The notes beneath the pieces were generated by a model. The model had not been told where the DNA came from and made no database searches. It was given only the letters and a program-made list of their open reading frames with translations. Of a DNA stretch of 64,000 nucleotides, positions 55,694 through 64,000 are shown one piece after another. Each line of letters opens with the position of its first letter. The stretch's first letter is position 1. Location of the stretch: assembly GCA_035772405.1 (NCBI GenBank), contig JAYKKM010000380.1, forward strand, positions 101,001 to 165,000. The letters are read 5' to 3'. This stretch comes from Chrysogorgia sp. JL179-B06 (lineage: Eukaryota; Cnidaria; Anthozoa; Scleralcyonacea; Chrysogorgiidae). Position numbers and translations under genes: made by a program.

Positions 55694-56211
55694 GTTGCAT
55701 AATATTTAACCTGGGGCCCAATATATTATTTTATATTATTATTATTATTTTCTTTGTATTAAGCACAGATATTAATGTATTAAGTACAAATATATCTACA
55801 ATATTCATCATACTAACAATAAATAAATAAATTATGTATAATTTGGAATTTAATGAAAACAAGGATAAACTTCGATTGATTTCAATCATAGTACGCTATC
55901 ACCAAGCTTCTTATATTGTTCATAAGATATAAAAAACTAAAGGTGCGTTAAGGTGAATACAATGCAAATAATGCAGCCGTGGCCTCACGACCTCGCCAAT
56001 TTAACACACTGTGAATAAACTGTAAAACTCAATATTAGGGTTAGGAGCATTGGTTTATGAGGGTGAGACTTCAAACCGCTACAATTTTTCATCGGTTTAC
56101 AGCCAAAATTTACGTTTACTATTAATAGGACCATTCCGTGGCTGATTTGTGTGGTTGAAGACAACAATTTAGTCATCATTATACCTCAATGTGTATATAA
56201 ATTAATCCTTA
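55694..56211. other. Noncoding AT-rich region
   Basis: No ORF, TIR or tandem repeat seen. Confidence 0.5.
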
Positions 56212-56398
56212 TAGACCTTATTCATAAATGGCCGACAATTTAAAATTATTTTATATGCATATAAATTGTCCCTTGTGACCTCGTTTTAAAGTAAGAATCC
56301 TTTACAATGTCAAACATGAAAACGAGTTCATAAGGGCCACTTAATGCATATAAAATAATATTAAATTGGAAGCCATTTTGGAATTAGGTCTTTTCAGC
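56212..56398. mobile_element. Foldback element, 60-bp arms
   Basis: AGACCTTATTCATAAATGGC and ATTATTTTATATGCAT pair with ATGCATATAAAATAAT and GCCATTTTGGAATTAGGTCT. The loop includes a TAAGAACGAG-like stretch. No ORF. Confidence 0.8.
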
Positions 56399-57340
56399 TA
56401 TCAATACTGTTATCACTCGTTAACAAGGTTGAGAAACCATGATAACAATAGCAACAATGATAACAATAGCGAACATGATTGTTCTATCAATATTGTTTTT
56501 TTCCTGTTCCAATACCGTTGTTGGTTCATCAATGCCGCATGAACAGAACAACAATGAATTTCACTATGATAAATGGCTCCACTCAAAATGTCAGTATTTC
56601 GTTGCTAAAAATCTCGGCAGTTCAACTTCTTTTCACTTTACTATATCGAAAAGACAACCTACGCACTATTACTAATTAAATAACTAATAAATAACATTGT
56701 TCGTTCAACAATATTGTTCAGCGGCCATAATAGCAGCATTGTTCAGCCAGCATCCTGAAAAAACAACTATGCAACAACTTGTGGGAGTTTTAGCTGTATA
56801 ATTGATGCTTCTAAACAGAATGACCAGGTTTTTGGTTGGTTGTGGCCATCACATGCACCAACCAAAAACGGTCAAAAAGACCCAACTGACCAAAAATAGC
56901 TGGTGCCAAAAAATAGCTGGTTCTTAAACGAGCTGGAGATAATATGAAAAAGAGAAATAAGAGAACTTACGTAAAAATACTTAAATACTGTAGGAGTACT
57001 TACGTATATTCATGGACGACGTGTCCTTCAGGTGAAGGACACATCATGCGAATCGTCGTGAACAAGGACATGGTGAAGGACACATCGAAACGTGAATTAC
57101 TAAAGTATTTTTCGACACAATAAAGTTCTCTTATTTTTTATTATCCGTGAGCGTGCCGAATCCTAGCCTCTCCTGTAATTTGATTGGCTGCGTGAGCGGG
57201 CGGCTTTTTGCGATATTTTGATCACGGTCGGGGAATCCTATTAAATGCTGACGTTTTTTAATATTTTTAAAGACCCAGGAGATAATTGTTTTGTTTTTTC
57301 TTTAAGGATGAAAAGGAAGGGTAAACGTAACACATAAGAC
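56399..57340. other. Unassigned region with a small hairpin
   Basis: CCAACCAAAAACGGTC and its relatives occur near 56,825-56,880, and an imperfect inverted pair TGTCCTTCA/TGAAGGACACATC at 57,020-57,090. No gene is supported. Confidence 0.5.
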
Positions 57341-57604
57341 ATGGATTCAGACAACAATTATCACAGCGACAACGAATTTTATTATCCAGACGAGTTGGAA
57401 AATGAGGAAATTGACATTGTAAACAATGAACTTGATAATGACTTTACAACCGAAACTAGCGAAGAAATGAATTTAAGCTTTATTCAAGATTTTATAACAG
57501 CACAACGTCCTGAGAACACAGTGAAAAAAACAAATACGACACGAATATCTGGCAACGGCATTTCCTGTCAACGAAAACAGAGAAATAAAAAAACATACCG
57601 CTAA
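57341..57604 (+). CDS. Short acidic protein, possible first exon, unknown
   Basis: ATG at 57,341 opens an 87-codon frame. It is strongly acidic at first (DELENEEIDIVNNELDNDF) and then Lys/Arg-rich. The last 12 or so codons (NGISCQRKQRNKKTYR) look unlike the start, and the next frame reads IWQRHFLSTKTEK, so a small frameshift or exon end may lie near 57,545. A 5' exon of an element gene is one possibility; no domain seen. Confidence 0.35.
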   Translation: MDSDNNYHSDNEFYYPDELENEEIDIVNNELDNDFTTETSEEMNLSFIQDFITAQRPENTVKKTNTTRISGNGISCQRKQRNKKTYR

Positions 57605-57845
57605 GAGAGTTGAACGTACTTATGTGCCAGCCTCGTCCCCAGCCACTCGCCTACAAATTACGAGAGCGGGCGCGCGGAAATTTGAGAGAAGGCGCGCGAG
57701 GAACGACGGGAAGGGGGAGAAAGGGCGAAGCGAATTGGAAATCTTGCATCCAAAATGGAGTTCTCTGTAATGGCACCACTAATCTCTATATAGAGATAAG
57801 CGAATGGCACTTGCAGCTAGTGACAGGAATTGCGCCGACCCAACA
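57605..57845. other. G+C-richer repeat fragment
   Basis: CCTCGTCCCCAGCCACTCGC at 57,630 followed by GCGCGC-containing sequence; it looks like a piece of a dispersed element. No gene. Confidence 0.4.
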
Positions 57846-58323
57846 TTGGTCAATATAAGTAGCTCTTTGGTAAAATATTTAAATTATTCGCGTGAACATT
57901 AATACGCACTATTGCCAAAATACCAGTACGCTTTTTGCTTTATGTGAATATCAATACACTTTGTAGAGGAAATATGTAGGATATAGTAAATTATTCCAGG
58001 TCAAACACTGAAAAAATAGAGCTTAAATTGCATAACCATGGAGGTGGAACGTTGTCATTCAAAACATCAATTTATGTAAACAAGGGTGGGTGATGACTGA
58101 TGTATTTATGTATTATATTATATGATATTGCTATGTGCCATTACTTCCGACGTACCTGAGTTTGAATGATTTCCACAGTGTATATATCGATTATCATATA
58201 AAATGTATGCCGTTATAACGGCACTCGAGAAGCTATCGCCGTTATAAACACTCGTGCTGTTATTTAATACTCGATAATCACACGCGGTTTTCACCTACAA
58301 AGAGCTATTTATATTGACCATCT
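57846..58323. mobile_element. Foldback element with inner hairpin
   Basis: TTGGTCAATATAAGTAGCTC pairs with GAGCTATTTATATTGACC at the ends. Inside, GATTATC/GATAATC and CCGTTATAACGGCACTCGAG / GCCGTTATAAACACTCG form a second hairpin. About 478 bp, no ORF. Confidence 0.8.
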
Positions 58324-58900
58324 CTAGCTGCAAGCGACTTCGCCATTTCCAAAGCCAATTTGCAATGTTTCGATCAAATTTGCAGAGTTTCGACACACGA
58401 TTTCGCAGGCTCTAATTTTTTCCTTTATCGCCTTCCCATCAACCATTGCTGGCGCTCTATTGCTAGCCTGCGCCGCTCCGCCTGCACACTCCCGATTAAG
58501 AAGAGCCTCCGGGTCTTGTAAACCTATCCAATACAACAGTTTCTGGTCCTTTTGGCTTGTTTTCTGGTGCCTCAATGGAAAATTCAAGGATGTACATTCA
58601 ACTTTCATATTCACAACAACGAAGGTATTTCAAGTGATTTATTAAAAGCTCAGCCACAGATGAAACGTCGCATAATTATCCTGAGCGATGATTCCGACAC
58701 TGACAAACTGACTAGATCGATTGACTTGCTTTGAAACGCTTGAAGAGTAGAGAGCCATCTATTATGTATATAAACCTTTTGCTTTGAATTTCCTTGTTCA
58801 GTCTGTTTGTTGTTCCTCATTCTGAGGACGTTCAGAATAAAATGCCGTTGTACTGCGCACGTCACCTGACGCACACAGTAACAGTGAAAATTACGTAATC
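58324..58900. other. Unassigned region with weak ORFs
   Basis: A minus-strand frame (58,614-58,324) reads KIRACEIVCRNSANLIETLQ; it is open but of no known family. A + frame from 58,659 gives MKRRIIILSDDSDTDKL. Either could be chance. Confidence 0.35.
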
Positions 58901-59069
58901 GTTTTTAATTGACTAATTTCCGGTTTTTATAAAATGTTCAAGCTATTTTATCGGCTTTTTTGGTTATATTAAAATGGAATTTGTTGGTCTTTATTTCTCT
59001 TTTCTCAAATAAACACTACAATAAATTATTTCTGGCATTCAGTTTCATACCCTGCATAATGTGTATTAA

Positions 59070-59175
59070 AAAAATAAATATGTTATTTACCGTTTTTTGG
59101 TCGGCTCGCCGTTTTTGAGACCTCGGTAAAATATTTTTCTACACGGAGCTTCCAGTCAGTAAATAACATATTTGT
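59070..59175. mobile_element. Small foldback
   Basis: AAATATGTTATTTAC and GTAAATAACATATTTG pair around a loop with GGTCGGCTCGCCGTTTTTG. MITE-like remnant. Confidence 0.75.
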
Positions 59176-60519
59176 TTCTCTTTTTCATATTATATCTGGT
59201 GCTAATTAAAAGAACACAATCTAAGATACCTATTATACCCTTCCAGGGGATTGATGAAGTATCTTCTCGAAGCAAACGTTGCAACACAGTTAATTCTCGT
59301 GAACTCTGTTATAACATTGCAATGGCTACATTATTTGAGAACGAAAATTTACTTTTTCACTAAAAATGATGTCAAAGTAATTATTTAAAAGGATACGACA
59401 ATATTCCAGGGACAAAGACGAACAAAGTTAGGAATGAATCCACGATACAATGCAAAAAATCCTTCTGTACGCAACGTCTTAAAAGATTGATATAGAAATT
59501 ATAATTAGCATCATTTTTATGTACTTTTATAATTCAATGCAAGGCAGAATGAATGAATGGATAACTTTATTTGAGTGTCAATGCGTTTAGCTATATATAA
59601 CTAATTGGAACTAATTGATAACAATACTTTACTAGAAATACGTAAACGCAACAACCCCTCGCCCGCTTGCTGTTTGAAACTTTTATAGCGTAGTTGCTTA
59701 CAGTAGTTCTTTTACTTGAATTAGATAATAGCCCATTCATTTGCCAAACTGAATACATTTCCAGTGGACAATATCGCTGAAAGCCTTGTATTGTCTGAAT
59801 TTAATTGTTTCATACAACATCAAACTAAATACATGAAGCCCAAACTTTTTAATTTTTGGGAGCAGCAACAGAATAGTGGGGAAGTCTACTGCTGTTTCTA
59901 CCATCAATCACTAAGAAAGAAAATACATTTTTCACATTGTTGATGATTCATGAAACAGACACCAAAGGCTGTTGAAACTTGAAGGAAGAAAGTGCATCTT
60001 TATCATACAATGGGTGCCCTTTAAAAAAAATCAAATTTGTTCAAATGTCTAGGTGGTGCATATAGTGCAAATCTATAGGGGTCAATTCAAATTGGGTTCA
60101 CTAAGACGTATTATGGATTCTACCCCGATTCTTGGTGTGGATATATTATATACAGTAAGTTGATACTGTAATTCTACCCACATTGGACTGCTGTGATGTC
60201 GAGCTGGCATGGATGTGGATATAACTTAATATTGCTGCTCTTGAGAGGTCCTAATTCGGGACTTGAAACTGATCGGTTAATAGAAATCCTAGGATTGGTA
60301 CCTTTTGTAATTAGAAGAAATGCTAGTTAAGAAATTATGTGAAGGCATTTCAACATCATATCTAAAGAACTATTTTCCATGCTCAATGAATCTGTTCATG
60401 CAATGTGTAGCACAATATTGACAATATGTGTAGGATATGTAACTTTTGAGTTAAAATGAGTTTTTGTAACATTGTACTGTACATATATGAATATGTGTTT
60501 ATATTTGTAATAACTTTAG
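59176..60519. other. AT-rich noncoding region
   Basis: No ORF with coding character and no clear repeat over this 1.3 kb. Confidence 0.55.
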
Positions 60520-60955
60520 TTTGTTAGGAAACAATCAAGACCCCATATTGATACTTAACTAAGACTGCTTCTGACTTTTTTAGCATAAGGGTAATTAAAT
60601 ACTGGAACCAGCTCCCGTCTTCTGTAAAATGTTCACCTTCTGTAATAGCTTTTAAAATAGGATTGGAGAATTTTAAGAAAAGTGTGCCAAACTCCCTAAA
60701 CGGGTTTTGGCAACTGTCACAAGAAATATTTAGGAGGATACCAGATAATAGTAACCATGTCAATTTTTTAATTAATAATCCGGAGGTTGCTATCCGGCAG
60801 CATATTTCTATTTAAACTTATTTATAGCACATATTTTTAGATAATTGTTTATTATTAGGCATAAATTATTGTATAGTTTTTATTATATTTTGTAAATTAT
60901 TGCATATTTGAGATACCCAGGGTGGTATAATAAAGTTATGTTATGTTATGTTACC
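60520..60955 (+). pseudogene. LINE 3' fragment with TTATG microsatellite
   Basis: IRVIKYWNQLPSSVKCSPS, FKIGLENFKKSVPNSLNGF and INNPEVAIRQHI belong to the C-terminal end of a LINE protein. ATAATAAAGTTATGTTATG at 60,928 is a polyadenylation signal followed by (TTATG)n. Strongly 5'-truncated. Confidence 0.75.
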
Positions 60956-61662
60956 AGTGTTAGCATTGAAGGAGATTTCCTGTATAAATATATTGTATTA
61001 TTATTATTGAGTTAATATATACACTGCTGTAGTGAATGTGGGAGAGCTTGGAGTATAGACAGACTATACATGGACGATCGTCAAGCTCGTATCCTCATAA
61101 AAATTATTCTGAGTCCCGGACAGGAACTTGACTCAGAATATTATTAATATTTCCCTCTCTGCCCTAACACCTGAACACTCTGCTCAGTTCTAATACAATA
61201 AAGCAAACAATAACAAACTCTTTATACTCTTTGATCTTGATAGTTGGTATGGCTGTCAGAGATTTATATACTGTGTGTCTGTTCATTTGTAAGCATTCGC
61301 ATATAATAATATGAACAATCGATACAGACTTACTGATAACCCAGAACATTTTGGAGCCCCATTTAAGCTTACACATATCAAGTGAAACAGGTTTATTCGA
61401 GGAGCAATTATAGAATTCAAAGTGGACACTTTTGAAACCGCATTTAAAGGCAGAAATAGAAACCAGATTGCTCTAGAATCTCTTTAAATATAATGTCGAA
61501 GGTTTATATTGTGTATGAAACAATAAACTGTTGATTAGCATCGACTTTATTTTGTATATAGACATAACAATAAAGAATGCAGGCAACAAAGCTTATAAAA
61601 AATATTACAGTTACCTCAGAACAGTTATTTATTTATTTGTTTAATGTTATTTATACACGGTA
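60956..61662. other. Noncoding region with a hairpin
   Basis: ATTATTCTGAGTC and GACTCAGAATATTATT pair at about 61,108-61,147 (arms of 10-13 bp). Otherwise nothing recognised. Confidence 0.5.
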
Positions 61663-61770
61663 GGCTTATCAGCTATGTATTGTTTAATAAACGAGCAGCA
61701 GTGTTTTAGATCTGATAAAACACGTGCTGCGAGTTTATTAAACGGCTTTAAACACGACCCATTTGATAAG
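61663..61770. mobile_element. Foldback with TGTTTTA core
   Basis: GTTTAATAAACGAGCAGCA pairs with TGCTGCGAGTTTATTAAAC; the centre is GTGTTTTAGATCTGATAAAAC. Another short palindrome of the same general build as those at 23,017 and 34,113. Confidence 0.8.
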
Positions 61771-61974
61771 TTCACTGGCGTAGTAATTTTGAAAATCGAT
61801 GTTGTCTAAGCCGAGAAAATCAAAGATAAAGTTTATGTAAATCTGGACGAATCTTTATCACATTTAAAGACACGATACGGTCGTGATTTTCTTTTGTCTT
61901 TTGCTCATGAATTATTAATGAGTGTTTGAAATTATAATAAAATATTTTAAAATTTAAAAAGCTGTTTTTCAAAG

Positions 61975-63440
61975 GGCCGTGTATCTAATTAACTAACTAA
62001 CTAATTTACTAACTAATTAACTTCACCAACTAACTGACTAACTAACTAACAAACTAACTATATTACTTACAATTCAATAGGTTAAAATAATAAAAATCCC
62101 TGCGACACTGCAATGTTTTCCATCTTAATTTGGACAAAGTAACAGTGGCTGATGAGTAATAGCTGTCACCAGTAATAATGCGAGCTGCTCTATTCTGTAA
62201 CTTTTGTAATTTATCTTTTAATTCACCTGAGCAGTTGTCCCAAACAAGGGAACAGTAATCAAAGTGACGTAGGACTATAGAGCTTGATATAATTTCTTTA
62301 GACTATCCTTACTAACTACATCTTTAGCTCTTCGTAGGATTCCTATTCCTTTTGATATTTTTTGGGATACATGATCAACATGGGTTCTCCATGTTATTTT
62401 TTCATCAATAAAAACACCCAGAGTTTTTGTGCTAGTCACACGATTAATATTTTGATCGTCAATTAAAACATTAGGGTCTATTTCAATTCGTGATAATCTC
62501 TGTCGAGACCCGATGATCATGTATTCCGTTTTGCTGATATTTAGAGATAATTTATTCGCTAGTAGCCAGTGATGTAAGCTATTAGTTCTATGTTTAGTTT
62601 TCTCTCAATATCTTCACCCGAAACACCGGTTACAGTTATATTAGTATCATCAGCAAATATCGCAGGAATGGAATCGTTTAAACAGTTAGGAAGATCATTT
62701 ATGTAAATCAAAAATAATAATGGACCCAGATTCGATCCCTGCGGTACTCCAGTTTTTATATAATTCATGGGTGATAATGATCTTCCCACCTTACAAATTT
62801 GACTACGATTGCTTAAATGAGAAATGAACCATCGCAACATAATTATATTAACACCATATAATTCTAATTTTTTTATTAGTATTTTATGACAACGGTATCG
62901 AATGCTTTTTTGAGGTCTAGAAACATAACCCCGTTAATAAAACCTCGATCAATGTTAATAAGCCAAATATCAGTGGTACTCAATAAAGACGTGGTAGTAG
63001 AGTGGCCTCTACGAAATCCTGATTGATAATGTGTAAAAACCTCATTTAGAATTAAATATGTATTCAATTGCTCAAAAACTAGTTTAGTCAAATAACTTAG
63101 AAACAACTGATAACACAGAGATTGGTCGATAGTTGCTGCAATCTACGTGCTTGTTTCCAGCCGTTAGGAAAAATACCCTGAGTTAATGATAAATTAAAAA
63201 GTTCAGTTAAAAAAGGCACAATGACATCCGAAGAATCTTTCAATAACTTTGCGGAGATCTTATCAAGGCCAGAAGCCTTACTCGGTTTCATTTCATTTAT
63301 AACCTTAGCAACAAGGTTTGTTATTGTCGAAAATTTAAATTCATTCGAAACAGGTGTGACATATTCTGAAAATGCCCGATCTGTTTCGTTTAGGTTAGAA
63401 GACAGTTTTTCTCCTATTTCGCTAAAATATACATTTAACG
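61975..63440 (-). pseudogene. Minus-strand CR1/L2-like LINE, 5'-truncated
   Basis: On the minus strand, in order: NEMKPSKASGLDKISAKLLK, GIFPNGWKQAR, LNEVFTHYQSGFRRGHSTTT, GVMFLDLKKAFD, IKTGVPQGSNLGPLLFLIYI, PAIFADDTNITV (FADD box), VTSTKTLGVFIDEKITWRTH, then in another frame RHFDYCSLVWDNCSGELKDK and LQNRAARIITG. Frame breaks at about 63,100, 62,860, 62,560 and 62,275. The 3' end is (TTAG)n, seen on + as (CTAA)n at 61,985-62,060. It has landed in the gene at 63,441-64,000. Confidence 0.85.
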
Positions 63441-64000
63441 TTTATACCAAAGATATAATGATTTGATTCTTCCACCTCCAGCGGAGTCATCAGCTAACCA
63501 TACTTGTTTGACATCAGGTACAGAGGGGCTCAAAATTTGGATCATACTGAATGTGTTGATGGAATACCAGGGCATAGCCAATGGGTCACCCTGCGTAGTT
63601 CCCTCTTGTGACAGGATTTCACCTCCACCAGAAATGAATAACCTGGAATGTTTGCGATAGGTGTTGATGATGTACAGCGACATTTCCGGACAAGTTATCT
63701 GGATGTTATGCAGTGCAACAGATCTATTAATTTGGTTGAAAGCATTACTTGCATCTATAGCATGATTCCGTCTGTTTCTTCTGCTACAAAAAACGTGGCT
63801 CATGCCATGGATCGCTGCTTCAGCACCCGTGCTGTGACTAGCACAAGCCTGTAAAGGACCAGCTGCCTCTTTAATCTCATCCTTTAGGCTCCACGATACA
63901 GTCTTGCCAATTATTCGCCGCAGTACTTCCCCAACCCCTATTGGTCGAATTTCGGGAATCTTGTCGAGTGGAATAAGCCTGAAGGCTGTGTAACTTTCAA
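63441..64000 (-). CDS. Reverse transcriptase with LADD motif, partial
   Basis: The minus-strand frame runs in from beyond 64,000 without a stop to about 63,455. It reads AFRLIPLDKIPEIRPIGVGE, VLRRIIGKTVSWSLKDEIKE, AAGPLQACASHSTGAEAAIH, IDASNAFNQINRSVALHNIQ (first catalytic Asp), EGTTQGDPLAMPWYSINTF, VKQVWLADDSAGGG (second catalytic pair, with Leu before ADD instead of Phe or Tyr), then LYLWYK, where the inserted LINE begins. It is a group I cannot place among the usual LINE clades. The 5' and 3' parts lie outside or beyond the LINE insertion. Confidence 0.75.

Overview
The window is nuclear DNA of an animal, most likely an anthozoan cnidarian (stony coral or sea anemone). This rests on the mix of contents: split genes with GT-AG introns, EGF-like exons, a P2X7-type C-terminal (ballast) domain protein linked to a Kolobok-like transposase, a Crypton-type tyrosine recombinase, several CR1/L2-like LINEs, and many short palindromic elements with TTAA target duplications. 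The species assignment is inference. No conventional host housekeeping gene is visible; almost everything is repeat, mobile element or mobile-element-like gene.

Region 1-18,105 is a higher-order tandem array. About 122-bp satellite monomers, with 18-27 bp sub-repeats, alternate with blocks of EGF-like exons (4,372-5,420; 9,884-10,932; 17,523-18,105). The exons are 117 nt, bounded by phase-1 splice sites, and mostly decayed. The satellite joins the exon block at the same bases in every copy, so satellite and exons were amplified together. A 782-bp foldback element sits in the third satellite segment.

Region 18,106-22,800 holds two convergent genes. On + is a four-exon gene with a cysteine-rich CXC-like exon and a P2RX7_C domain, carrying one frameshift. 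On - is a six-exon Kolobok-like transposase with nonsense mutations. Region 22,900-27,100 has foldback elements and an L2/CR1-like LINE whose two halves point in opposite directions.

Region 27,075-30,129 differs from its surroundings: AT-rich, intronless ORFs on both strands around a segment dense in GTGTAAA-like iterons. One ORF begins with the histone H3 N-terminus (MARTKQT). It looks like a decayed viral or large-transposon integration and is the most unusual part of the window.

Region 30,130-38,700 holds nested TTAA elements, a 5S-rRNA-derived SINE split by one of them, a decayed Crypton recombinase and a tRNA-like repeat. The best-preserved gene (38,785-42,205, three exons, 998 codons) encodes an unrecognised protein with C-terminal cysteine motifs and a SAP-like tail. 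It is followed by a nearly intact LINE ORF2 (43,261-46,595), a decayed PIF1-like helicase, a 1.1-kb palindrome carrying a coding fragment, and more LINE fragments. The last 10 kb has telomere-like minisatellites, foldbacks, a minus-strand LINE and, running off the right edge, an unusual reverse transcriptase with an LADD catalytic motif.
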